Assembly: GCA_031308135.1 (NCBI GenBank)
Contig: JAHLJT010000631.1
Location: 142,022,734-142,086,733, forward strand
Direction of reading: 5' to 3'
DNA from: Acheta domesticus
Taxonomy: Eukaryota; Arthropoda; Insecta; Orthoptera; Gryllidae
DNA: 64,000 nt
The notes beneath the pieces are model-generated. The model was given only the letters and a program-made list of their open reading frames with translations, made no database searches and had not been told where the DNA came from. This document shows, piece after piece, positions 48,222 through 60,300 of the stretch. The stretch's first letter is position 1; every line of letters starts with the position of its first letter. The translations under genes and the position numbers were made by a program.

Positions 48222-48875
48222 AAGGAATTTCAACGAACAATAAATCTGGACCATTCTCTTCACGTCCTTTAGGCTATTCAAGGACAAAGTTTGATAAAAA
48301 AATGTGGAGCCTTTTTTGAGAAAATTTTGAAAAGTTTTTAAGGCACACTCAAAATACAGTACACTCAATAGAGAAGTAGACTCAAAAATCAAAACATCGG
48401 TTTGAAACTCTTAAAGCCTTGAATTCATTCTGAATGATCGGGCAATATCAATTTCGAAAAATATTGGGTAAACGGTTCAGGCGCTAACGCTGATCACAAG
48501 CCAATAGACAGACGTTTTGCCGTCAATCAATTTTTCCGAATATAGGACCTACAAATCATGGATTCTAGATACACTATGTATTAGAGATTTTTTTCTATAT
48601 TTAGCAACAGGATTTTCAAAAATCGATTGAAGGCAAAACATCTGTCCGATCGTCTGTCTGTCCGTCTGTGAACAAAGTTACCGACTAAATCGTTCAAGCG
48701 ATTCTCTCCAAAATTGATATTCCTCTATCGACTTTCTCATTACCAGTGCTCAGCAATAAACATTTTTCTACCGAAAATTCGCCGTTTTCCAGCGTACGAT
48801 TACATAACTTTCTCTTCATACAAAGTACCGTTCTTGCCCTTACGAAATACCTTCGTAAAGGCAAAAAAGTAAAAA
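48222..48875. repeat. Fold-back family fragments (minus then mixed orientation)
   Basis: 48222-48615 is a minus-oriented arm (ATTTCAACGAACA, CTTTTTTGAGAAAATTTTG, CAATAGACAGACGTTTTGCC, TTTAGCAACAGG). 48620-48730 is plus-oriented (TCTGTCCGATCGTCTGTCTG). 48760-48875 is a minus terminal part ending in a hairpin (CCCTTACGAAATACC with TTCGTAAAGGC, about 48838-48862). Confidence 0.6.
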
Positions 48876-49109
48876 TTATTCGACTCAGATTCCGCGTACC
48901 TACGTTTTATAGTGTACCTCGATTTATAGTGTTACTTTGAAGGATTAATCTTAACGACGTTCCACCGTTTCAACAACAGCACGTGCATAACATTTTTACT
49001 GACCAGCGATTAAAAATGAATGTAGATTAACAAGAAGCTAGGGTTTAACTGAGACCCTTAATTAACACGCGAGTTATGAATGATTGACCTTCGTGTCATT
49101 ACAGCTCTT

Positions 49110-49490
49110 GCCACGACTCGCCTGCACCAGAAGTGAGACGGAGAGAAAGTGCCGACATCCGAGCCACGCGCCGCGCCGCGCTGTCGGTCACATAGGAAAA
49201 GGCGGGGCGGGCGCGCGCACGCTTTATAGGGCCAGCTGGGTGGCGCCGCGCCACCTGGTTACTGCACAGCAAGTTACTTAACCGCGCTGCGATCATTGGT
49301 CCAGAACTCTCTAGAGGCCAGAGCCATTAGTTCTTGTGGCGGCCGCAGCCAAGGCCGCGGGAAAGCGCGGAGGTGCCCGCGGCGACGTGACCGCCGCCCC
49401 CGCCAACGACCCCCCACCCGCTGCCCCGCCACTGCCACACCGCCGCCGCCGCCGCCGCCCGTGGTACTCAATCGCCTCGTTCGTTTCCTC
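49110..49490. promoter_or_regulatory. CpG island with a TATA-like box
   Basis: GC-rich, CpG-rich DNA contains CTTTATAGGG at about 49221 and a (CCG)n run at about 49438-49460. It could be a promoter, but no downstream start codon with donor site or protein motif could be identified on either strand. Confidence 0.3.
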
Positions 49491-49510
49491 CTCTCTCTGT
49501 CACACTGAAG

Positions 49511-51606
49511 AGATTCTTGACAATTCATGGGCCCCAGTTGGCAGTGGCAGCGGTCGCAATATCCACCTAGGAAATATCTATTACTTTCACAATGAGGTAT
49601 TAGGCGACCTTGGTGAGAGTAAAAGTTGCATTACAGCAAATCTGTTACTTATATCGCGATCGTTCGCGTAATCATCACATGAAGATTACGAAATATGAAG
49701 GTAATGGGACAGAGGGACGAAGGAAACGTATTTTCTGGCAAGGTGTATTCTTCATCAGCAACTCCACTTGGATTAATGGGGATTGGAATTGCGGATTTAA
49801 AAAAGGAAGACAAATAGCGTGATCGCTACTCTGCGCAATAACCTCTGTGTGGTCGAGTAATAAAGGATACACTATCATTTCTATGCCGCTGCAAGACGGT
49901 CGGAAAGCTTAAAGAGTACTTGGTCAATATCAGGCAAATTTTATTGCAGACATTATAAAATAATGAGGTATGTGAGTCTATATTCCTAATCGCATGAACT
50001 CATTAACACACGTACCACTCATTTCCCATCAAAATATAGTATTAACACTTGGTTGAACAAAAATCATCCGCGATGACAGAAGTACGTATTCAAAAAGTTT
50101 CAAAAATACGCAGAGAGAGACATGTCTTCTCATTTCTCTTTCAATGTAATTTGAATGATTATTTGAAATGGTTCTCAGGCCTTAGTTTTAAACAAGAAAA
50201 TTTGCACGAAAAAAACCTACAGGGATTGAGTCATGATCGCATTGGCGAACGCATTCTGGATTCCTTACATTAACACATGTGAGACTGACTTAAATAGCCT
50301 AGCTGGACTAGGGATATGGGTTCAAATCCGTCGTATGGTGTGAATTCTGTTACATTGTAATTGTGGTAGGACGCTGCTATTCTGTATCTCTTGTAATCAT
50401 GTAAGTTGGCATTTTCCACGACGCAGGTTACTAGAAAACTCAAATATCGAATTCCTTTTCTTTCTCACAAATTCCTATAAGAGATTCCTATGGATCCAAT
50501 CCAATTAGGGTTTATTAGAGCGGGGCTGTCCAACGTAAAAGGGGTTGTATATTGTACATAGTGTAATAAACTATTGTAAATAAATATGTCTCTGACGTCG
50601 TCATGAGATGAGAAAGAACACAATATCTCATTATATAGGCCACATATCAAATTCTAGTGAAGCCGCCGGGCGCACCGTAATTTAACTTGGTTTTTATCCT
50701 AACTACTGAGATTATATTGAAACAAATATATATTAGACACGACTTTCATTCAACGTAATTAATGACTAATGTACACACAACGAGAAAATTAATCTATCAT
50801 TAAATAAAAATGAGAAGAATTATGTAATTGTATCGTATTTTTTGGTATAATAATTTTTTTCAAAGCAGTCGCGGGCTTCACAAAAAGATCCAGCGGGCCG
50901 CCAGTTGGAAAGCCCAATATTTGAGATTTGAAGATGAATTTGGAGGCGGAGGAAAAACAACAAGGAGGAGAAGAGGACGAAGAAGATATTGGTATAGGCA
51001 CTGCAATCGAATAGTGTCATTGCCATTTTCTCTAACTCTTCTTTAATTTTTAAATAGGTATACACAATACTGCAATCTCCGCACTATGGCTCTACTTATG
51101 AAAACTTGGTTCAGGCAATTGTTGGGCCTCAAATCCTATTCCCCAATTATCTGTTCTTCATCCCCATTTAAATCCAATAATGCATTTCCGAAATAAGGTG
51201 CAGCTGAGCATACTTTTAATTTTCAAGAATTTCGGTTTGGGGCAACAATGCATACTATGTTACGTGCTACAATTTAAAGGTACGGAGGACAAATTGGTAA
51301 AGTATTTTGGCCTTTATTCGTTTAATCGTTGCTTTAGGGTTAATTGTATTATTCGTGACAGTGAAGGTGGAAGGAAGGAGTCGGTGTCCAACTGAATGAA
51401 GGCAGTATTCCCTCAACGTCATGAAACATTTTTCATTACTTCAGTGTGGATTATTCTCTATTTTAATATACTAATATTATTGGTTGCTCACATCTACAAT
51501 TATGAGCAAATTATTGTTCTTTCAAACAACAACAGTGAGAGACCTTTGGATACAGTGTCTCAAAAGTACCTTTTTTTTTATTTTTTGCTGTGATCAAATA
51601 CTGTAA
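49511..51606. other. No recognisable gene
   Basis: AT-rich DNA. A weak tRNA-like patch (TAGCCTAGCTGGAC, then GGGTTCAAATCC) at 50291-50335 may be a SINE remnant. Confidence 0.4.
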
Positions 51607-52058
51607 TACTTTGATTGATTGATTGATTGACTGATTCGTGATTCCGGGCGCGTCAACTAGAAAGGTCATTAGTCCCGTAAGTGTAGCGCGTGTTTTTTCC
51701 TCGGGAAGTGGCAGTGATCTTTTTCCCACTAGATGGCGAAATCCGGCGCCGACCTTCCGTCGACTTGCGGGGGTTTCCCCTTAACCAGGTATCGCCCACC
51801 AGCGGGGCACCGCCCCAACCGGGACAAGCTCTAATTTCCCGACTAGTCTCCCGGCATGTGTGGTAGTGTGCATGTTAGTATAAGTGTGTGTGTGTGTAAG
51901 GGTTGAGGAAAGAACAAGGAAGAGGAAGAAAAGATCGTGCGCGGTTCGTGGCCTGTTTGTTAGGGTACTCCTCCGGCATTCGCCTGGTGTTAATCGGAGA
52001 AACCACGGAAACCTACTGATCAGAGCAGCCGGACGCTAGAATTCTCCTCCAGACAGTA
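51607..52058 (-). mobile_element. tRNA-derived SINE, family S1, minus strand, head missing
   Basis: On the minus strand the body runs from CTGTCTGGAGGAGAATTCTA to GGAATCACGAATCAG, with a (TCAA)n tail at 51612-51632. It shares GATTAACACCAGGCGAATGC, GAGCTTGTCCCGG, GCGGTGCCCCGCTGGTGGG and CTACACTTACGGGACTAATG with the other S1 copies. The tRNA head is absent (5' truncated). Confidence 0.7.
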
Positions 52059-52319
52059 ATATTTTGAGTTCCAGCTATACGGTCGTTAATAATTATTAAT
52101 AATTAACCAAAAATAGCAAATATTTGGATATATATTCTATCGTAATAGAATATATTTCCAATTATTTGTGATTGTTTGTTAATTTTGGATAACTATAAGT
52201 AACTATACAATTTCCTCAGAGCACCACATATGAGTAGGAAGTAAAGGCAATGTGTGTTTTATTGACAAACAATTTGCTACTTTTTATCGCATTCCCTAAT
52301 CGATCTTTCAGGAAACACC

Positions 52320-54377
52320 ACTGCCTGATACCAAAAAACTATTTTTTTCAACACGTCCGTCCGTCTATCCGTCCGCCTCTCTGCCCGTACGTCTGTCCGT
52401 CCGACTGTCCGTCCGTACATTCCGTCCGTCTGTCCTTCCGTCCCGTCTGTCCGTCTGTCTGCCCGTCCGTCTGTCCGTCCGTCTGTCCGTTCGTCCGCCC
52501 GTCTGCCCGTCCGTCTGTCCGTCCGTCCTGACTTCTGCGAACACCACTAGTGCCTAAAGCGCACGTAGGAAGTTTTACAAAATGGATGTTCCAGGTCGAT
52601 CTGGCTCGACTCGAAGCTTTGCGCAATTTTGAAGCTTTGAAAGCAATCTTAAAATTTGTGGGTACTTTACATATAACCCTAGCGTCAATTTCAAAATTAT
52701 CTCAAAATTGGCTGCAAATGTTTTCTTAGGTATAATGTAAAATGCACTTATAAAGATGACATAGATCCATTTTTCACTGTTAACTCTGAATTTTCGAAAT
52801 TTCAATGTTCGGAATTTTGTCGGCTTATTCCTACTTTAAACAAAATTGAAGAAAGAAATTTTTCCTCCAAGTAACATTTTTTTCTCCATAGTTCTTCCAT
52901 TACGGTTTAATTTCATTCACTTCTTCGTAGTTAATTCTTTTAAGTACATTTGGTTTTTTGAAAATTTTAGTGATTTTTGCGCTGTATTACGTTCATTATG
53001 TGCAATATTAAAAAATAACAAACACAAGATTTTTTCAAAAAGGCTCCAAATTTTTGCTTTAAACGTTTTGTAGGGATAGTGCTAAATCTACTCTTGAAGA
53101 TGACATAAACGACATTTTGCTCTCATCTTAGTTTTTTTTTCAAATATTACACAAGTGTAATTTTTTGTCTTGTCTTTCACGTCGTTAATACTTACATTAA
53201 CGGTTATTACTATATATAATTGCATTTATGAGTACATGTGCTTTAAATGATGTTTTATAATGTTTCTCGAACATTGAAAAGTTTTCTGTGAAAAATTAAC
53301 TCAAAATTCCGCATTTTCAGAAACGCTCCAACGCCATTTTCTCAAAAACGGCTCCAAATTCGGTTCGAAATTCAAAAGCAATCAAATTCATCAATAATGA
53401 TTCGTCGAGTAGTTGAAATTCACCAAAATCTACCATGGTCCTCGGTGTGAAGAAACTTTTCGGAAAACATCATTAGAAGACATCTGAAGCACATTAACCA
53501 ACAAATACAATAGTGTTTACAATTTGCTTGAAATGTGCATATTAATGGTGTGAGAGATCTTCCAAAAAAATTACATTTGTGTACTTTAAAAAACGAAAAT
53601 ATACCCCAAAATAAACTAAAGAGTTTGTTCGAAAAGTTTGAAGAAAAAAGTTGGAGCCATTTATGAGAAAATGGCGTTTCAGAGCTTCTGATAATGTGAA
53701 ATTTTGATGGTTTTTATAGAAAACTCTTGCAATTTCGAGAAACTTGATATGACATTATTTAAAGCATATGTACTCATAAATATAATAATGTGAACAAATC
53801 GCCACTAATGTAAATATCAACGACGTGAGAAATAAGTAAAAAATATTTTTTGCATTTATTTAAAAAACAAAAGGTTAGAGTAAACTGATGTTTATGTCAT
53901 CTCACAGAGTACATGCAATTTTCGAAAATTCAGAGTTAACCGTGAAAATTGCATTTATGCCATCTTTATAAATGTATTTTACGCTCTTCTTACACGAAAT
54001 TTAAAGAAAAAATTGGAGCAGTTTTTGAGAAAATTTTGAAAATATCCGGGGGGCTTCATGTAAACTCCCCCACATTTTAAGGAATGTTTTTCAAAATCTC
54101 AAAGATTCGACTGAGCCAGATGAACCAGGTTTTCTTCAAATTGGACAAAACTACGCATGGTTTAGGCGATAGTGTTCACAGACTGACAGGCTGGCGGACA
54201 GGTGGACAGAGAGACGGACGGACAGACGGACGGACGCTTTGAAAAAAAACAACATTTTTTTCGGTATCAGGGGACTCCAAACCCCACGTGTATTTCCGTT
54301 GAAATCTGGAAATAGATTTTCCGCAGCATTTCGTAACGTTCCTTATACTACGTATATACGTATGTATACGGGAAAGT
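52320..54377. mobile_element. Fold-back element FB2 (about 1-kb inverted arms)
   Basis: The left arm (about 52320-53380, plus) and right arm (about 53440-54377, minus) are inverted relatives. The plus arm reads ATGAGTACATGTGCTTTAAA and CGCCATTTTCTCAAAAACGG; the minus arm shows CATTATTTAAAGCATATGTA and GAGAAAATGGCGTTTCAGAG. The right terminus is CGTATATACGTATGTATACG followed by GGAAAGTA (about 54351-54377). The left terminal hairpin is missing. The GTCC/GTCT core of the left arm has expanded to about 180 bases. Confidence 0.65.
52353..52530. repeat. (GTCC/GTCT)n microsatellite inside FB2
   Basis: This is a run of GTCCGTCT-type tetranucleotide units. All frames on both strands lack stops through most of it, giving artefact frames such as TDGRTDGQ on the minus strand and CPSVCPS on the plus strand. 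It is an expanded version of the short core seen in the other family members. Confidence 0.85.
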
Positions 54378-54724
54378 AGGGGAAGGTCGGGTGATATCGG
54401 ACAGCAGGTGGTATCGGACGAAAGTAGTTTAGGATACTGGGCACTAGTGGTAGCACGTGCCACACTGTTAGTGTTTTCCTGGAAACGAATTAGCTTTGGA
54501 AACGCCGTATTAGGTGAATACATCAATCAGTTTGGTTTTTGCGACATGCATTACGATTTTTTTATGCTGACCAGTGTAAGAAGATAACTTTGGAGCTTTC
54601 AAACTTCTCTTAGGGTAAGTTTAAAAACATTCTACTGTGACTAGTATATTTACTTAGGCGTATTTGTTACGTTACAGCAGTACAAGGTTGTTTGTACAAC
54701 TTAAATCTGTGTTGTATAGGTCCA

Positions 54725-55185
54725 TCAAGCTGGCCCGCCCACTATAGCAGAATCAAACCAAACTAATACCAGAATTTTTAACTATTTTATTACTAATTTA
54801 TTACCACAAACCCGATTTTTTTTACCACTCATCTTCACCCAAAAAAACGGGTGGCGGGCCAGCTTGATATCAAGCTGGCCCGCCCACCATAGCAGAATCA
54901 AAAGAAACTAGTGCCATAATTTTTAACTATTTTATTACTAATTTATTACCGCAAAACTAATTTTTTACCACTCATCTTCACCACAAAACAGGGGGTGGCG
55001 GGCTAGCTCCATATCAAGCTGGCCCGCCCACCATAACAGAATCAAACCAAAACTATTAATAATTTTAACTATTTTATTACTAAATTATTACCGCGAAACT
55101 AAATTTTTTACCATTCATCTGCACCCCAAAATATAATTTTTAACTATTTGGTTACTAATTTATTAGTCATGAGGGCGGAGAGCCC
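54725..55185. repeat. Tandem array of a 145-bp MITE-like unit (about 3 copies)
   Basis: Units start TCAAGCTGGCCCGCC at 54725, 54870 and 55014 (periods 145 and 144). Each unit ends with the inverse (GGCGGGCCAGCTTGA), so the junction at about 54851-54888 is a perfect palindrome centred on GATATC. The interior is AT-rich (TTTTTAACTATTTTATTACT). The third unit is degraded on the right. The structure resembles a MITE multiplied in tandem or a young satellite. Confidence 0.8.
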
Positions 55186-55511
55186 GCCCTCTCCCTTATA
55201 GCGTCCGGCTCTAACAGTCTTGCTGGTTTTTCCAAAGCCTGCCCGAAGGTTAAATACCCGGCGGGTCTTGGCTATTTTTGTCTGGGGCAGGTATTACCGA
55301 AGCTTTGCATATGGAATTATAGTTGTAGGATACTTCGCCAATGGTTTTGGTATAACTAAAATTATTTATGGTCGTTGGTGTTCAGTTACTGGTCTAAAAT
55401 GTCCAATAATTGCAAATCGAGACTGCCGTTGGAAACATTAAATAAACTTTGAAATTTCCAGATATCTCGAAGATTCTGGCATGCGATGAAGGATTCATTC
55501 GTTGGTTTTGT

Positions 55512-56033
55512 TTTGTTCTCCTTACGAAGTTCATCGTAAGAAGAGAAAGTTATGCAATCGTGCGCCGGAAAACGTAGAATTTTCCGCAGAACCACTCTTA
55601 TTTAAATAAAAGTTTATTAATTTCAAACATTACGTTGTGTACGTTGGATTTCCACATCTCCTGAATCATCCTGACGGTAAAGTATTGTATGAAGAAAAAC
55701 AGTTGTTAACCTTAATAAAAGAAGAAGACGTTGTGTACAATGATGAAACGGAGATCCTGTAATTGGAAACCTAATATATCTACCGAGTATTATTTTCTGT
55801 GCGTACTTCACGAAGAGAACTTACCAAGTAAACTATCCAATTTAAAATGCGTAATATAAAGAAAGTTATGTAATTCCGCCACACAAAAATCGAAATTTTT
55901 CGACACTAAAACTCGTATTGTGTCCCTGATTCGGAAAAAAGTGGACAAATCCTATTACAATATGTAGTAATTTACTTTCTCTAACATTTCTTATAGTGAG
56001 ATTTCACGAATTGCGGGTCCTTAATACGTTTTT
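55512..56033 (+). repeat. Fold-back family terminal fragments
   Basis: 55512-55605 has a terminal hairpin with a changed loop (CTTACGA, AGTTCA loop, TCGTAAG, 55521-55540), then GAGAAAGTTATGCAATCGTG. 55855-56033 is another left-arm fragment (AAAGTTATGTAATTCCGCC, then GAAAAAAGTGGACAAATCC). Confidence 0.65.
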
Positions 56034-57520
56034 TACTTCCTTGAATACGTATGTATGTGTATACGGTGTATTATACGTAGAATGCAGAAAATGATGCTGC
56101 GGAATATCAATTTCGAGATCTAAACGGAAATACAGGTTTTGGAGCTTCCTGATACTGAAAAAGTGTTTTTTTTTTCAATACGTCCGTCCGTCCTTCTGTC
56201 TGTGAATTAGAAGAATAATATTATTAATAATAGTAATAATAACAACAACAAACCATTTGTTCTATTAATCTGAAATTATTAATTTATTAGGTTGTATAGC
56301 AGACGTTTCGAGCATCTTTTTTGAGGTCTTTATCAGGTCTGGTCTACCCAATAAATAAACTACTAAATAAAAATAAATAGCTCATTTAAATAAACATATT
56401 TGTCGTATCACTGCCACAATCTCATAGTTCACCCAACAATATACTTTTCAAATATCCATTGCTGCATTGTAGCGCAAATTTCAATAAAGCTTTGCGGATT
56501 GCTTGTAATATGTTAACTTAACAAACATTTTTTATAAACTATTATAAAATAGTATTTCTGTTCGATGTATTAATCTCGCCGAGTTGATAAGCATATTTCA
56601 TTAAGAAAAACAATTGTAACTTCACTATTGTAGTTGTATGAATATGCCGAAATGTTTTTCACATTTTAAACTTTTTGAAAAATCAGGCATTTGAACGAAC
56701 ATGAAACCTGCACCATTGTCTTAAGCTTCCTTCATACTATCTAAGGTCCCAATTTAATAAAAAAAATGTGCGGTTTTTAAGAAAAAAATGGTTTGAAGAA
56801 AATAAAATTTGCCTATATTTGACGCACAATTTCGCAAAAAAATACTCATGTTTTTGAAAAATTGAACATGATCATTTTTAAAAATCTGTTTTCTATGAAC
56901 AAATCTCATTAAAATATTGTATCTTCATAATTGTAGTTGTAGGAAGACGCCGAAAAATTTTGAGTTTTTTCAATCTTCGAAAAATCAGAGTTTTTAACTA
57001 ACATGAGACCTGCGTCTTGGTCTTAAACGTCCTTCAGACTATCCGACAACAAAGTTTAGCCAAAGTTCTTGGCGCCATTTTTTTGAAAATTTTGACAGTG
57101 TCCCAGGGGCTTCATGTAAAGTATCCCCAAAATTAAAATATGTTTTCAAATTCATGGGGCCACAAGATCAATCAGATCAATTCATGGGGCCATAAGATCG
57201 ATCGAGGAATATCAGTTTTGGAGCAAATCGGCTGAACGGTTTAGTCGCTGGAGTTGTTCACAGACAGACGAACGTACGGACAGAGGGTCAGGCGTTTTGC
57301 TTTCAATTGGTTTTTCGGTATCAGGAACCCACAAAACTGGGATTCGGGCTGCACCACGTGTTAGGGGATTTTTATTCTTAATTTAGCAACTAGATTTATC
57401 CACTTTTTTGCTATCATGGCTCTGCAATGAATTTTTTTCCGCTAAAAACTCGCCGTTTTTTCGCGAAGCATTACTTAACTTTCTGTACACTCCGTGTATA
57501 CGTACGTATACGGGAAAGGA
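56034..57520. mobile_element. Fold-back element FB3
   Basis: The left end at 56034 (TTCCTTGAATACGTATGTAT, then GTATACGG.GTATTATACG) leads to a short arm with CGTCCGTCCGTCC (about 56185). The right arm, 56570-57520, is in minus orientation and ends with the palindrome GTATACGTACGTATAC (57496-57511) and GGGAAAG. Between the arms, 56206-56570 is unrelated: (AAT)n and a segment with GCAGACGTTTCGAGC, then GAGGTCTTTATCAGG, which may be a fragment of another retroelement. Confidence 0.6.
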
Positions 57521-57769
57521 AAAACTAAATGTCCCAGCCAGTGCATGTAAGGAAATATTCAGTGCTTGAATTGAGTTCGTTGCCAACTTTAGCCTAACAG
57601 GCAACTGCAGGGTCTGCACAGTCAGGTTACTTGTGTGTGCGTTCGTTTGCACAAGATTTTAACTCGTTTTTCGCCGAAACGCTTGGCCATTGTGGCCTAG
57701 AAATGCGTAACTTCATCATGAAGGGACTATCTTCACGCGTTTACGAGTTTCACTCTATTCGCATTTGCC

Positions 57770-57950
57770 AATTGTGGGTGGCCGCGCGCCATTTCCGTTG
57801 TGCGTCTGCGCGTCTCGCTCGCTCGCGCCGCGCGCCCCTGGCGCCACGCCCGCTGCCCACCCACCCGCGACGCCCCCCCCCCACCTGCCACCGTCGCCCA
57901 CGCGCCGAGCCCGAGACTGGCTCCGGAAGGCGCAGAAAAACTGCCGTTTG
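57770..57950. promoter_or_regulatory. CpG-rich island
   Basis: GC-rich DNA (GGCCGCGCGCCATTTCCG, then CCCACCCACCCGCGACG). No exon is recognisable on either strand. The GCGCCATTTCCG motif is reminiscent of promoter-proximal elements, but that is weak. Confidence 0.3.
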
Positions 57951-59740
57951 GTTAGCGCAGCCCGCTCCCTTGAGGCCACGCCTTCACACTTTCCATTATC
58001 CTCAATTAAGGATATCGCTAGGCAATCGTTCTACAAATAACGGCGTGTATCTCTGACGATATCCGGATTCTGCCACTTGCAACTGTGGTTCAAATTATAG
58101 TTAATTTAAATTCTATTTTACAAATATTTGACAGAAATGTAACAAACGTAATCAAAAATCCATGAAGGTAAAATAATATTTTTCCAAAAATGTTTAGAAA
58201 AATCCCAGAATTGTAACCTTTTTGGCAGACAAATGCACAAGCATATTCATGGGACATTTCATTTCAATAACACAGGAGAACAAAGCGTCCGTAAGATGTT
58301 TAAAAATAGATTTTTTATAAAAATATCTCAATAAAAAACTTGTTACTCCCTTGTCAGATAAACAGCACATGCTTAAAAGTAATTTGTAGAAAATAGTTTG
58401 TTTCCGAGTTTAAAACTAAGAGACCTTTAACCAAGGTAGTTGCTCATATATCGTAGTATTGGCTCACACACTCTCCATTTAAGCATGTGTCTTTAAGATT
58501 ATTGGAAGTGCTATCATCTTAGGGAATTGAATTTTCTCAACTAGCATGATTAATTTAGTAATGAGTTCATGTAACAATTGATGTTTAAATACTATTTCAA
58601 AAGTGTGATGATAAGTATTCCAGTCTTCTCGTTATTTCAATTAATTCTATTACCCATATGTACTATATAACTTAACTAGCTGAACCCGTGTGATTACATA
58701 GCACAAAAGAAATACCTGAAGTAAAGTTGTCCTCAGAAAAATACTATTTTTTCTCGATACACAAAACGGTAAACCCGAAGAAATATTTTTCTTATTGTTC
58801 AGTAGTTATCTTACGATACTAATGAATAGAGAGATTTATCAGTCTGGAACAATACAATTACAACTTACTGTGAACACCGAGTTACATAAACATGTACATG
58901 AAAATTTAAATGAAATGTTTATATTTATATTACGATCTGTATGTGAAGTATGTCGCGAACTGAAGCACGAAGGTCAATTAAATATCCACGGTAACTTAAA
59001 TACGCAATGCATCACATACAATTATAAACACAGAATATGTTTTGTCAAGACACATGTCAGTCGATGTGTGGACATTGCACAATGTACACTCACTAACTGT
59101 AGAATTTAAAAACTGACTGGCTTTGAACTTAACTCGCTATCAAACATTGTTTTTCTGGCGATATAGTAGTTGCAACTCCCAAGTTTGTTGACCAATGTCA
59201 ACAAACAACGATTACAACAAACATGAATGCATAGAAGGTAGTAAGTTTTGAAAATTACGTAATGAACAAATGACGTCAGATGAACGTTCATTCTAATAAT
59301 TTTAGTATTTTATTAACATTTTTGTAGTGATTATACTATAAAATCAGTTAACAATGGCAAGGAATAACACATCTGAAACTCACAACCTCTCATATAAAGC
59401 AAAAATAATGAAATCTAGTTGAGTAGAACCAGAAAGATATACTTCCTTTCTAAACGACAACGTTGTATTTTAAATATATTGTAGATTTCCAATGCTTGCA
59501 GAAATTGATGGAAAAGGAAAAAATTGTTTTATGTAAAATGAAAATATAAAAATTTAGTGATAATATTTCATTACAAGATACAAATACAACCTTTTTTCGA
59601 CTTGAATATCACAGTTTGAACAAATCTCAACACCTCCGCAATATTTTCAAAAATATTTGAATAGAAATCGGACAGGGGGGAGGAAAACTGTAACGAGAGA
59701 GATTCATTCCCGCCGTAAACAACTTGTAACAACGGAATAC
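57951..59740. other. No recognisable gene
   Basis: AT-rich DNA. The only sizeable frame (58795-59109, +) has no known motif. A short AACTAGCTGAACCCGTG block at 58674-58690 resembles a motif common in decayed transposon ends. Confidence 0.4.
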
Positions 59741-59819
59741 AGAAATATCCGCTCTGGCGCGAAACCGCAGAATGTGGTCGTCCTTGTGAAACACGCAGAA
59801 CAGCTGAAACCACGTAGTG

Positions 59820-60300
59820 CAGCGGAAAGCGTCGCGGCGGCGGCGCTTGTGACGTGCTAGAGGGTGCGCGATGCGTATCAACGGCGCGTCACCTTGTCCT
59901 CAATTGCGGGGCGTCCGTCGTTATTACGAGTAATTGCGTCGGCTTCGGAAATGGCGGTCGGTGGTGGTTGCGACGGAGTTGGCGTTGGGAGTGTCGTCGT
60001 TGGCGATGGCGGTGGTAGTGGTGGTGGTGGCGGCGAAGGAGGGTGCGTTGGGAGTGTCGTTGGTGGCAATGGTGGGTTGGTGGCGACGGATATGGTGTTG
60101 GGAGTGTCGTTGGTGGCGATGGCAGTGATGCCGGCGGCGTCGGTGGTGGTGGAGGCGTTGGCGTCGGTGGCAGCGGTGGCAGTGATAGTGGAGATGGTGA
60201 CGGCGGAGTTTGAGTGTGAGGTTGGTGGCAGTCGCGATGGAGGTGGCTGCGACGACGGCGGTGGTGGCGTCTCGTGCTCGTGCTGCGTGTGGAAAACAAG
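59820..60300. repeat. GTTGGGAGTGTCGTTGG minisatellite in a CpG-rich segment
   Basis: A block GTTGGGAGTGTCGT(T/C)G followed by GTGGCGATGG-like sequence recurs at 59984, 60047 and 60097, within GGTGGTGGCGG-type low-complexity DNA. Frames are open on both strands (Gly/Val on plus, Thr/Pro/His on minus), which is explained by the repeat composition. No protein domain is visible. Confidence 0.55.

Noticed and set aside
52250..52626. Frames with TDGRTDGQ or CPSVCPS repeats
   Set aside because: Translation of a GTCC/GTCT microsatellite.
56280..56345. Penelope-like or other retroelement 3' fragment (GCAGACGTTTCGAGC block)
   Set aside because: The motif is suggestive of decayed retroelement tails, but no coding sequence accompanies it.
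58670..58790. AACTAGCTGAACCCGTG block as a transposon end
   Set aside because: A single short motif with no partner end or coding region.
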